DNA of 64,000 nt from Proteus columbae. Its GTDB lineage: Bacteria > Pseudomonadota > Gammaproteobacteria > Enterobacterales > Enterobacteriaceae. Every line of letters starts with the position of its first letter. Within the stretch, counting starts at the first letter, position 1. The notes under the pieces are model-generated. The model had not been told where the DNA came from. It made no database searches and worked only from the letters and a program-made list of their open reading frames with translations. The position numbers and the translations under genes are program-made. The stretch covers positions 62,001-126,000 of the forward strand of contig NZ_NGVR01000008.1 in the NCBI RefSeq assembly GCF_002777965.1. The letters run 5' to 3'. Positions 22,029 to 30,409 of the stretch are shown here, in pieces.

Positions 22029-22520
22029 ATGAGAAAGTCTGTTTTTTATCCTTTCTTACTCTGTATTATTCTACTGGCTGGATGTTCATCTAGCCCGTCT
22101 AAGCGCATTCCACCAGCGCCTCCCTTAAAAACCCAACTTTCCGATCCCATCATGGTTATAGTGCAATTAAAATCGCAACTTGAGCAATGGTATGGTACGC
22201 CATACAGCTATGGTGGAATGACGCCTTCCGGCATTGATTGTTCAGGTTTTGTGTATAAAACTTACAGTGATCGCTTTGATATAAAGCTTCCTCGAATGAC
22301 CATTGATCAAACCAAATATGGTACACAAATCAGTAAAAGTGATTTAATGCCAGGTGATTTAGTTTTCTTCAAAACTGGTGGTGGTGAAAATGGGCTTCAT
22401 GTCGGTATTTATGATACTGATAACACATTTATCCATGCATCAACTAGCAAAGGGGTAACTCGTTCATCCCTTGATAATGTCTATTGGAAAAAGACATTTT
22501 GGCAAGCTCGCCGATTGTAG
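22029..22520 (+). CDS. nlpC: NlpC/P60 family lipoprotein
   Basis: A putative cell-wall cysteine peptidase anchored by lipid. The ATG at 22029 gives MRKSVFYPFLLCIILLAGC, a lipoprotein signal with lipobox Cys19, and has GGGTGG upstream; an earlier ATG at 22005 would spoil the signal. The NlpC domain has Cys71 in GIDCSGFVYKTY, His124 in NGLHVGIY and FIHASTSKG. Strong similarity to E. coli NlpC, which lies right after btuD there, shows that the arn operon separates the ancestral neighbours here. Confidence 0.93.
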   Translation: MRKSVFYPFLLCIILLAGCSSSPSKRIPPAPPLKTQLSDPIMVIVQLKSQLEQWYGTPYSYGGMTPSGIDCSGFVYKTYSDRFDIKLPRMTIDQTKYGTQISKSDLMPGDLVFFKTGGGENGLHVGIYDTDNTFIHASTSKGVTRSSLDNVYWKKTFWQARRL

Positions 22521-22597
22521 TTTCGTGCCATTTAACAGCCGAATATATTGAGAGTTATGGTATCTTATACCTTATTTTCTTCATATAGGTATTCCTT

Positions 22598-23617
22598 ATG
22601 TCAGGCAAATTGCGTCTGTTAATTTCCGAGTCTTATGATCCTTGGTTTAACCTTGCTGTTGAAGAGTGTATTTTTAGACAAATGCCCGCTGATCAACGCG
22701 TACTTTTTCTTTGGCGTAACGATAATACGGTAGTTATTGGTCGAGCACAGAATCCGTGGAAAGAGTGTAATACCCGTAAAATGGATGAAGATGGTGTGAA
22801 ATTAGCTCGCCGCTCAAGTGGTGGTGGTGCGGTTTTCCATGATCTTGGCAATACCTGTTTTACCTTTATGGCAGGAAAGCCAGAATATAATAAAACGATT
22901 TCAACTCAAATTATTCTTGATGGATTATTAAAAGCGGGTATTAATGCTACGGCATCAGGACGTAACGATTTAGTGGTTCCCCAAGATGATGGTGAAAGAA
23001 AGGTTTCTGGATCAGCCTATAAAGAGACGAAAGATCGTGGTTTTCATCATGGTACATTATTAATAAATGCTAACTTATCTAGATTAGCTAATTACCTCAA
23101 TCCAGATCCGAAAAAACTTCAAGCTAAAGGTATCACTTCTGTACGCTCCCGAGTGGCTAATTTGGTCGAACTCAAACCTAATATTACCCATGAAAAACTT
23201 TGTGAAACTATCACTGAAAGCTTTTTTGAATACTATGGTGAACGAGTAGAAGCAGAGATTATTTCACCGCAAAAATTACCTGATTTACCCGGTTTTGAAG
23301 AAACGTTCACTAAACAAAGTAGTTGGGAATGGAATTTTGGGCAAGCGCCTGCATTTTCACATCTTTTAGATAATCGTTTTAAATGGGGGGGAGTTGAGCT
23401 GCATTTTGATATTGAGCGTGGCAATGTTATTAGAAGCCAAATATATACAGACAGTTTAGATCCTGCACCATTAGAAGCGTTATCAGAGATGTTGGTAGGG
23501 CAGCGTTATACACCAGAGTCTCTAAAAGGGCTGATTGAGCAACTCATTCAGCGTTATCCTAATAATAAAATAGAGCTTAATGAGCTTCAAGAATGGCTTG
23601 TGACAGCGATAGCGTAA
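22598..23617 (+). CDS. lplA: Lipoate-protein ligase A
   Basis: This enzyme activates free lipoate with ATP and attaches it to the lipoyl domains of pyruvate and 2-oxoglutarate dehydrogenases and GcvH. It has 339 residues. The lipoyl-binding loop is [20 protein letters not shown] (about 70-90), and the catalytic Lys lies in [18 protein letters not shown] (about 134-150). The C-terminal accessory domain (about 250-339) is complete. The gene is monocistronic and ends at a two-way terminator shared with pqrA. Confidence 0.95.
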   Translation: MSGKLRLLISESYDPWFNLAVEECIFRQMPADQRVLFLWRNDNTVVIGRAQNPWKECNTRKMDEDGVKLARRSSGGGAVFHDLGNTCFTFMAGKPEYNKTISTQIILDGLLKAGINATASGRNDLVVPQDDGERKVSGSAYKETKDRGFHHGTLLINANLSRLANYLNPDPKKLQAKGITSVRSRVANLVELKPNITHEKLCETITESFFEYYGERVEAEIISPQKLPDLPGFEETFTKQSSWEWNFGQAPAFSHLLDNRFKWGGVELHFDIERGNVIRSQIYTDSLDPAPLEALSEMLVGQRYTPESLKGLIEQLIQRYPNNKIELNELQEWLVTAIA

Positions 23618-23650
23618 TTTTTATTAACGTTAGAAAATAATAAAAAAACA

Positions 23651-23678
23651 AAAACCAGCTAAAAAAGCTGGTTTTTTT
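23651..23678. terminator. Bidirectional terminator between lplA and pqrA
   Basis: ACCAGCT and AGCTGGT pair around a short A-rich loop, with an A run on the left and a T run on the right, so it can end both convergent transcripts. Confidence 0.9.
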
Positions 23679-23706
23679 CATGAAGAATAATGTGATGCGA
23701 AATTGA

Positions 23707-24075
23707 TTAGTGATTTTCACATGACATAAAGCAATGAGTGTCTGGCATTTTGCCATTTTCTCTAAATTTAGCGGGTGTAGTATTGAAATGCTTTTTAAAG
23801 ATACGAGTAAATGTTGCTTGAGAGCTAAAGCCATACATTAAAGCGATATCTAAAATAGACATATCTTTTTCTTGTAATGATTTAGCTGCTTCTAATAAGC
23901 GACGTTTGCGAACATATTCGCCTAATGTGCAGCCTTTAAAATCTTTAAAGATGCGTTGCAAGTGCCACTTCGAGTAGCCGCTTTTATTTGCAATCGTATC
24001 GATTTTTATACCTTCGTTACGTTGTAACTGGGTTTCTAACCATTTCAGAATATCATTAACGACATTTTCAGCCAT
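23707..24075 (-). CDS. pqrA: AraC/XylS multidrug-resistance activator, PqrA-like
   Basis: A single-domain MarA/SoxS/Rob-type activator of 122 residues, made only of the double helix-turn-helix (IDTIANKSGYSKWHLQRIFKDF; SILDIALMYGFSSQATFTRIFKKHF). Length and start (AENVVNDILKWLE) fit PqrA, the Proteus vulgaris protein known to raise multidrug resistance. ATG at 24075 is chosen because GGGAGG stands five bases upstream; an upstream GTG lies within that site. A good Fur-type box stands about 120 bases upstream, which is unusual for this family. The name is from memory of the family, not a search. Confidence 0.8.
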   Translation of the reverse strand: MAENVVNDILKWLETQLQRNEGIKIDTIANKSGYSKWHLQRIFKDFKGCTLGEYVRKRRLLEAAKSLQEKDMSILDIALMYGFSSQATFTRIFKKHFNTTPAKFRENGKMPDTHCFMSCENH

Positions 24076-24196
24076 AAAACCTCCCACAAAAATGGTGGGG
24101 ACACAGTGCCCAAGTAAATAGAATAGTAACGTATGTTATTTATAATCTATTTTAAGCATGGGGAAAATAACAGGTAGGCAAAAAGTGCTTTTCGTG

Positions 24197-24215
24197 ATTG
24201 ATAATCATTATCACA
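24197..24215. promoter_or_regulatory. Fur-type box upstream of pqrA
   Basis: ATTGATAATCATTATCACA contains the full GATAATCATTATC core (16 of 19 positions fit the 9-1-9 palindrome by eye). The nearest gene reading away from it on the minus strand is pqrA, 122 bases off; on the plus strand it faces only a 39-codon hydrophobic frame. Confidence 0.7.
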
Positions 24216-24277
24216 ACGATAGGTGAGGCTTATGTAGTTTAGGTAAGGTTCAGTTTACTGAATCTTTCTGATTAAAA

Positions 24278-24397
24278 ATGTTATTTTGTATGACTTTTAC
24301 TTTGTTGAATTTATTGATTTATTTTTTCAACTTAATGCTTCTGTTATACCTTCTATTTTTGGCTTTGTTATGTTTTTTTGTGCGAAATAAAAGCTAA
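24278..24397 (+). CDS. Candidate small hydrophobic protein, 39 residues
   Basis: An ATG-started frame downstream of the Fur-type box encodes one long hydrophobic stretch (residues 2-34, rich in Leu and Phe) with a basic tail ending VRNKS, the layout of a single-pass small membrane protein. There is no good ribosome site, and T-rich DNA makes such frames by chance, so this is tentative. Confidence 0.2.
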   Translation: MLFCMTFTLLNLLIYFFNLMLLLYLLFLALLCFFVRNKS

Positions 24398-24600
24398 TCA
24401 TTGATTAAGGTGTATTTAAAAGTCAATTTATTTGATTGGGTGTCGAAAAATAAAAATAAGATTTATTAATCAATTGATGTGGCTTACCTTCACCATTTTA
24501 TTTTCAATTGATAAGTTTATTGATAATAAATTAACTAAGCCACCTTTTAGAAAGTAATGCTAAAAGGTGGCTTGGTAACAAAAATTTAGATTGTGTTCTT
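24398..24600. other. Intergenic tail of the heme operon with hairpin
   Basis: No gene is seen. CCACCTTTTAG (24541-24551) and CTAAAAGGTGG (24561-24571) form an 11-pair stem, extended by three more pairs past a bulge, downstream of hmuV on the minus strand. It is probably the operon terminator, although the U tract behind it (AGTTAATTTATT) is weak. Confidence 0.5.
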
Positions 24601-25395
24601 TTAGGGGCGTAAAAAAACTTGAGGATATAAATGTTCTGGATGAGTATTAACACTCACATCTGCGCCATACCATTTTTGTATATTTTCTGTTGTGAGTACA
24701 CTGTGTGGTGTACCTTCACAAACTAGCTTTCCTTGATGTAGTAATAAAATTCTATCGGCATAAAGAGACGCTAAATTAAGATCATGCAAAACACAACACA
24801 CCATAAGATTCTGCGTTTTTGCCAATTGTTTTAATAAACGTAAGCTGTGTTGCTGGTGGTAAAGATCAAGCGCGGAGGTCGGTTCATCAAGGAACAATAC
24901 GGCTTCTTGTGGTGTGGGGTGCCATAATTGCGCTAACACTCTAGCAAGTTGTACTCGTTGTTGTTCTCCTCCCGATAATTGACGATAGTCTCTATCTTTA
25001 AATTTTAAACAATCTGTTTGGAGTAGTGCGGTTTCAATTGCAATTTTTTTGTGTTGCTGCCCATGAGGTGTTCTTCCCATGGCAACCACTTCTTCGACTG
25101 AGAATGAAAATGAGAGCTGACTATTTTGTCGCATAACGGCACGGTTTTGCGCTAATTGTTGGCTATTCCATTGTGAATAGTTTTTTTGTTTAAAATAACA
25201 TTGACCTTGTGTTGGTGTTGTATAGCCTGTTAATAAGCGTAATAACGACGATTTTCCTGCACCATTAGGACCAATAATGGTAACTAACTCCCCAGCATTA
25301 AATGAAAGTGACACATCATCAATAATCACCTTATTGCCAATTTGGTAAGTTAAATTATTTCCATAGAGTAATGGCGTATTCTGTTTCTCAATCAT
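24601..25395 (-). CDS. hmuV: Heme ABC transporter ATP-binding protein
   Basis: ATPase of the inner-membrane heme importer HmuTUV, 264 residues. It has Walker A GPNGAGKSS, the signature LSGGEQQRVQLARVLAQL, Walker B AVLFLDEPTSALD and the His switch CCVLHDLNLASLYADR. The ATG at 25395 overlaps the hmuU stop (ATGA) and has AGGAAGA upstream; a longer frame from 25431 would run through hmuU. It is the last gene of the hmu operon. Confidence 0.95.
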   Translation of the reverse strand: MIEKQNTPLLYGNNLTYQIGNKVIIDDVSLSFNAGELVTIIGPNGAGKSSLLRLLTGYTTPTQGQCYFKQKNYSQWNSQQLAQNRAVMRQNSQLSFSFSVEEVVAMGRTPHGQQHKKIAIETALLQTDCLKFKDRDYRQLSGGEQQRVQLARVLAQLWHPTPQEAVLFLDEPTSALDLYHQQHSLRLLKQLAKTQNLMVCCVLHDLNLASLYADRILLLHQGKLVCEGTPHSVLTTENIQKWYGADVSVNTHPEHLYPQVFLRP

Positions 25396-26396
25396 GACAT
25401 TCTTCCTGCGGGTTGTCGTAAGATCAGCCAAAGGAAATAAGGACCACCAATTAATCCTGTAATGAGCCCCACAGGAATTTCTGCTGGAGATACCAGTGTT
25501 CGTGATAATGTGTCAGCAGCGAGTAATAGTGTTGCACCACCTAAAATAGTGGCAGGTAATAGCCATACATGATTACTACCAATACGCATACGGATAAGGT
25601 GCGGGACGACAAGTCCAATAAATCCAATAACACCGCTCAGTGCGACAGCACAGCCAATTAAAATGGCGCTAAGAAGTAACAAAATGAATTTAGTTCTTCT
25701 TACATTTAGTCCTAAGTAATGCGCTTCTTCATCGCCAAGTTGTAATAGGTTTAGTTTATGGCTTTGCCAACATGCCAAAATACTGACAGGAATGATCACA
25801 AGGGTAGCAATAGATAAGGTTTTCCAGTCAATCTGGCTTAATGAACCCATCATCCAAAGTGAGAATTGACGTAATTGTTGGTCGGTACTGATGTAACTTA
25901 ATACACCAATAAACGACATACATAGCGCATTGATAGCAATGCCAGCAAGCAATAATCGCGCTAAACTACCATCACTCAATTGATGCAATGAGAAGATAAT
26001 CATTGCCACAATTAAACCGCCAATAAAGGCGGCGACGATATGACTGTAGAATGCAAAGGCTGGCGAAAAAGAGAACGGTAGAATAATCACAATGGCAACC
26101 ATTAATGCTGCACCGCTACTAATACCAAGTAAACCAGGATCAGCTAATGAGTTTCTAAATAATCCCTGCATTATTGCCCCTGATATTGCTAACGCGCCTC
26201 CCACAAGAATGGCTAATAATACGCGAGGTAGGCGGATATCTAGCCAAATTTGCCATTCCATATCATCAAAAGAGCTATTCCATAATGTATGAAACGAAAG
26301 GGCTAATGCACCGCTATTCACAGAAATTAATGTAACAGTGGTGAGTAAAAAGAGTAAAACTAAAATACTCATCCACGGTGAACGAAAACGAGACAT
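25392..26396 (-). CDS. hmuU: Heme ABC transporter permease
   Basis: A FecCD-family permease of 334 residues and about ten helices. It has WLDIRLPRVLLAILVGGALAISGAIMQGLFRNSLADPGLLGISSGAA near the start and GVIGFIGLVVPHLIRMRIG, the coupling-helix region, near residue 250. The start overlaps the hmuT stop by one base (TAATG). It carries heme delivered by HmuT with energy from HmuV. Confidence 0.95.
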   Translation of the reverse strand: MSRFRSPWMSILVLLFLLTTVTLISVNSGALALSFHTLWNSSFDDMEWQIWLDIRLPRVLLAILVGGALAISGAIMQGLFRNSLADPGLLGISSGAALMVAIVIILPFSFSPAFAFYSHIVAAFIGGLIVAMIIFSLHQLSDGSLARLLLAGIAINALCMSFIGVLSYISTDQQLRQFSLWMMGSLSQIDWKTLSIATLVIIPVSILACWQSHKLNLLQLGDEEAHYLGLNVRRTKFILLLLSAILIGCAVALSGVIGFIGLVVPHLIRMRIGSNHVWLLPATILGGATLLLAADTLSRTLVSPAEIPVGLITGLIGGPYFLWLILRQPAGRMS

Positions 26397-27211
26397 TATT
26401 GCTCCAACGCTTGACGAATTTGATGCATGACTTCTGGTGTTGAAAGGGTAAAGCCTAATAATCCCATGTCATCAACAACAACATAATGCTTGTTTTTACC
26501 CGCTGGTGTGTATTTTATGCCGGGTAATTCCCACAGTTTTTCAATTCCGCCAATACCTTTAATACCTTCTTTGGTTACTAGCAAAATATCAGGTTGGCTT
26601 GCAATAACACCTTCTTGAGAAAGTGGACGATAGCTTGTAAAACCTTGCATGGCATTTTTACCACCAACTAGTGAAATAATGGTGTCTGCAGCTGTATCTT
26701 GACCCGCTGCCATTGGAACAACACCACCATGACTCATGATATAAATGATTTTCTTATCGATAGGAGTGGTTGAAATTTGCTTGATAGATAAGGCGAGTTT
26801 CTCTTTTAGAACATTGCCTTCTTGTTCTTTATTTAAAACAGTCGCAATGGTGTCTATTTTTTCATTAATGGCTTCTAATGAATGTGTACCTGTAATCGTT
26901 TTAACAGCAACTCCTGCCTCTTTAATACGACGTAATGCTAAAGAAGGGCGAGCAAGTTCACTAGTAATGATCAACGTTGGTTTGACAGATAAGATCCCCT
27001 CTGGATTTAACATTCGCATATAACCCACATCAGGAAGTGTTTTCACTTGTTCAGGAACTAAACTGGTGCTGTCTCTTGCAATAATCTGCTCGCCTGCACC
27101 TAATGCGAAAACAATTTCTGTAATATCGCCACCAATAGTAACGATACGTTCATTGGCAGAAGTGATGGATGACATGACACTACACAGGATCAAAAGAAGC
27201 CATTTTTTCAT
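26396..27211 (-). CDS. hmuT: Periplasmic heme-binding protein
   Basis: A 271-residue cluster A-II/III binding protein with a 19-residue signal peptide (MKKWLLLILCSVMSSITSA-NE). The TroA-like fold opens RIVTIGGDITEIVFALGAGEQIIARDSTS; the heme-coordinating Tyr of the Yersinia/Shigella group is expected near SYRPLSQEGV (about 200). It binds heme after outer-membrane entry and hands it to HmuU. It lies 15 bases after hmuS in the transcript. Confidence 0.93.
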   Translation of the reverse strand: MKKWLLLILCSVMSSITSANERIVTIGGDITEIVFALGAGEQIIARDSTSLVPEQVKTLPDVGYMRMLNPEGILSVKPTLIITSELARPSLALRRIKEAGVAVKTITGTHSLEAINEKIDTIATVLNKEQEGNVLKEKLALSIKQISTTPIDKKIIYIMSHGGVVPMAAGQDTAADTIISLVGGKNAMQGFTSYRPLSQEGVIASQPDILLVTKEGIKGIGGIEKLWELPGIKYTPAGKNKHYVVVDDMGLLGFTLSTPEVMHQIRQALEQ

Positions 27212-27226
27212 TAAATCATTCTCCGA

Positions 27227-28276
27227 TTAGGCGATTTTAGTGAGGGTATTCACTTGTTCACGCCACTGTAGTTGCTCAGCAGTACCTTCAGTGCGTTGTC
27301 CATAGAGTTGAGCAATTTGCTGTCCTTTGTTATCAAAGATTTCAAGGCTGGTAACAAACCCATCTTGAGTTGGTTTACGTGTTACCCAACTTTCTGCAAT
27401 TTCACTTTCAATTAAATGAAGTGTAAAAGCAGGATTGAAAACGTTAATCCAAACTTGCTCGCTATTTTCAAATTGGTGCGGTACTAAACGATCAATTTGG
27501 CCTGTGAAAATTTGTACACAACCACGGCTACCGACAAATATCATGATCTCGTTTTGTGCTTCTTTAGCGAGCTCTAATAAGGTTTTCAGTGCGTTGTTAT
27601 CAACTTGATAAGCAAGGTCATCAGGAACAGCTTTGAATGCTTGTTGACGACTTAAATTATTTTCTTTTAGTAATTTGAAGAATTGGTGAACATCAGTCAT
27701 TGAACGCCATTGTTGTTCGAGTTGTTCCGCTAATTCATTACTAACAGGTGTGTTTGAGAATGGTTCAACAGGAGTGATATCCAGAGCAGGATTTTCTTCC
27801 AATAAGAATGATTGAATAAGTGCATCCCATTCATCCATATTCGTGTTATCTGTCGTATAGACTTTATGTAATGCATCACCATGCATATCAAAGAATTGAA
27901 TGCTATAACGCGTTCCTTTTGATGTTTCTTCGGCAAGTGCAAAAATACTTGACCAATAAGCGAAGAAAAAGCGTAAATCCATTGCACGCGGATTCAAGAT
28001 TAAACCTGCGTGATCGTTAAAGCGGGCATTTGTGTATTCACCAAGGTGCTCATGAACTGCAATATCATTACGAGTAATCGCTTTGACTTCACCTACTTTA
28101 CTTAATGCTTTTAATAATTCTTGTACATCATTGCGTAGACGCTTTACATCGTGACCTACACGGGCATGAGTGAGTTCGGCTTCACTGACATTTAAGTAAG
28201 TAGCGAGATCTCGTGCATACGATGCTTTTTTGTCCGCTTTAGCTTGCAGGTAGCTCTCATAAAGAGGTTTATTCAC
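27227..28276 (-). CDS. hmuS: Hemin-degrading/hemin-transport cytoplasmic protein HmuS
   Basis: A cytosolic heme-handling protein of the HemS/ChuS/HmuS family built from two similar halves (ChuX-like domains, about 20-170 and 190-345). YESYLQAKADKKASYARDLATYLNVSEAELTHARVG is the family N terminus. The GTG start at 28276 is preferred because AGGAG precedes it by six bases and yields VNKPLYESYL; a frame from 28318 overlaps the receptor gene and lacks a ribosome site. It receives heme imported by HmuTUV and releases iron or stores heme. Confidence 0.93.
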   Translation of the reverse strand: MNKPLYESYLQAKADKKASYARDLATYLNVSEAELTHARVGHDVKRLRNDVQELLKALSKVGEVKAITRNDIAVHEHLGEYTNARFNDHAGLILNPRAMDLRFFFAYWSSIFALAEETSKGTRYSIQFFDMHGDALHKVYTTDNTNMDEWDALIQSFLLEENPALDITPVEPFSNTPVSNELAEQLEQQWRSMTDVHQFFKLLKENNLSRQQAFKAVPDDLAYQVDNNALKTLLELAKEAQNEIMIFVGSRGCVQIFTGQIDRLVPHQFENSEQVWINVFNPAFTLHLIESEIAESWVTRKPTQDGFVTSLEIFDNKGQQIAQLYGQRTEGTAEQLQWREQVNTLTKIA

Positions 28277-28311
28277 AGAAACTCCTATTATATCGTTGAT
28301 TTTATTGTTAA

Positions 28312-30339
28312 TTACCACTGATAACTCACAAGTACTTTTGCATTTCGACCTTCTTGAGGAATACCAGCAGAAGAGTAATAAGTTTTATCAAATGCGTTAC
28401 TCAGTACAAACGAGGTTGTTAGCCCCTTTAATGAGGCATTACCTTCATAACGAAGGTAAAAATCATTAACGCCATAACCTGCTTGTTGGCGATTGGTTGG
28501 GCGATTAAAACGGTCATGTTTGGTAAAGTCCGTTTTTTTGGTAAATTGACTGACCCAACCCACAGAAAAATCGGTACTTGGTACAGGAACATCAAAGCGA
28601 CTGGTTAATGTATCTGGCTCAATTGAGGTAATTGAGGCGTTAGTCGCATTATCTTTCCCTTTGGTATGGTTGTAGGCTAAATCCCAATTGAAGAATTTCG
28701 ATTGGTAGCTCATAGAAACATCCCATCCCCAAATAGTTGCTCTTGAAATATTAGTTGATTGTGTATATCCCTGAAAAATAGCAACATCTGCATCAATATA
28801 ATCTTTTGCGCGAGTATTGAAATGGGCAGCTTTAATTTTCAGATTATCATTATTAGATAATAAGTCGTCGAATTGAAAACCAAATCCATATTCAGTGGTT
28901 GAATTGGTTTCAGGCTTTAAATTAGGATTTGGACGCCAATAGTTTGTTGGTGCGCCAGGGAAAGGGGCATCAAAATGTTTCGCATCGTTATACATCTCAC
29001 CTAAAGTTGGTGCTCTAAATGCCTGTGAGTAAGAGGTATAAAGCATTGACCAATCAGTTGGTGTGATACTAATCGCTCCTTTTGATGACCATTTATCCGC
29101 AGTAATGTCATCATAACGATCGTTTTGGCTCTTATATTTGTCAAAACGCGTTCCTAAAATTAGGGAGACAGGTAAATCACGTAAAGTGACTTCATCTTGC
29201 ACCCAACCGGACATAAAACGGATATCGGCTTGTGGGAAGCTTTCTGTATTTTGGCTTGGTGATTGTTTTTGTTTATAAACCTCGCCACCATAAGTCAATC
29301 CATGTGATGCAAAGCTGTATGTACCCACTTGCGAGCGGTTTTCTAGTTTTACGCCATAGGTTTTTTGCTCTCGACCTTCAAATCCTTTTTGTACCGTTTT
29401 GGCATTGATATCAACTTCACTGTAATAAGCTTGTGTTTTCAAATTAATCCATTGTGAGTCTGAAGGATCAAATTGATAGGTTAACTGAACATCTTTTTGT
29501 GTCGTGGTGCGATCAGTTTCTACATTAGCAAGTGTAGGATTTGAGGGAACCTGAGGGTTTTTAGGTTGATTTGTATTGTTATGGTAATAGCGGAATTGTC
29601 CACTTAATGTGTTGCTATCATCAATTAGCCAGCGCCCTTTAGAAAGGAGATTAATAATGGTTTCGTCATTTTGAGCGCGATAACCACCACCATAACGGGT
29701 ATCTCCTTTATCACGGGCTGATAATGCGACGAGTCCATCAAGGTTATCATGTCGACCAAAAGCCGTAACACCCAAACCTTGGCTATGCTGAGCGGTATTA
29801 CCAAGACCAGTAACTCGAACACCACCTTGTTCGTTTTTTGAAAGCAAATCGGTTGCATCAACCGTATCGTAAGCAATAACACCGCCAAGGGCACCACTAC
29901 CATATAAAAGAGCAGAAGGACCTCGAATCACTTCAACTTGTTTTATAAGCAGAGGATCAACAAAAATACTGTCGATATGACCGGTGTCTGTTCCTTGGCG
30001 AACGCCATCTACAAGTGTCAGTATTCCATTCTTACTGTATCCACGCATACTGATGGTTTCACCATTAGTACGACCTGCGCCTGAAATTGAAATGCCAGGC
30101 ACATGGCGAAGTAATTCAGAAGCACTTCCTGCAGTTTCTGACAACGCATTGTTATTTTTTATAACCGTTGACATCATCGGTAATGTAAAGCTATCTCGCT
30201 CATTACCCGTCGCATAAACTGTAAGCACTTCTGTTTTTTTTTTCTCACTAGTTTGCATCTTCTCTTGTGCAGATACACAAGCAGAAGAAACTGCAATTGC
30301 CAGCAAACTGAATTTAATCAATAGGGATGACTGAGACAT
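28312..30339 (-). CDS. hmuR2: TonB-dependent heme receptor HmuR2
   Basis: An outer-membrane heme/hemoprotein receptor of 675 residues. A signal peptide (about 1-24, ending SAQ) is followed by a TonB-box-like segment TEVLTVYATG, the plug (about 50-170, with RGYSKNGILTLVDGVRQGTD), and a 22-strand barrel ending in VLVSYQW with a terminal aromatic residue. The heme-receptor boxes FRAP (SQAFRAPTLGEMYND) and NPNL (WRPNPNLKPE) are both present with a His between them. It is the second of two tandem receptors and matches the P. mirabilis HmuR2 context. Confidence 0.93.
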   Translation of the reverse strand: MSQSSLLIKFSLLAIAVSSACVSAQEKMQTSEKKKTEVLTVYATGNERDSFTLPMMSTVIKNNNALSETAGSASELLRHVPGISISGAGRTNGETISMRGYSKNGILTLVDGVRQGTDTGHIDSIFVDPLLIKQVEVIRGPSALLYGSGALGGVIAYDTVDATDLLSKNEQGGVRVTGLGNTAQHSQGLGVTAFGRHDNLDGLVALSARDKGDTRYGGGYRAQNDETIINLLSKGRWLIDDSNTLSGQFRYYHNNTNQPKNPQVPSNPTLANVETDRTTTQKDVQLTYQFDPSDSQWINLKTQAYYSEVDINAKTVQKGFEGREQKTYGVKLENRSQVGTYSFASHGLTYGGEVYKQKQSPSQNTESFPQADIRFMSGWVQDEVTLRDLPVSLILGTRFDKYKSQNDRYDDITADKWSSKGAISITPTDWSMLYTSYSQAFRAPTLGEMYNDAKHFDAPFPGAPTNYWRPNPNLKPETNSTTEYGFGFQFDDLLSNNDNLKIKAAHFNTRAKDYIDADVAIFQGYTQSTNISRATIWGWDVSMSYQSKFFNWDLAYNHTKGKDNATNASITSIEPDTLTSRFDVPVPSTDFSVGWVSQFTKKTDFTKHDRFNRPTNRQQAGYGVNDFYLRYEGNASLKGLTTSFVLSNAFDKTYYSSAGIPQEGRNAKVLVSYQW

Positions 30340-30409
30340 GCAGATGGATCTCCGTTATTTAATGGGCTGTTAAATACAGCCCTTTGTTATGTAAATTATT
30401 GCTCCTCAT

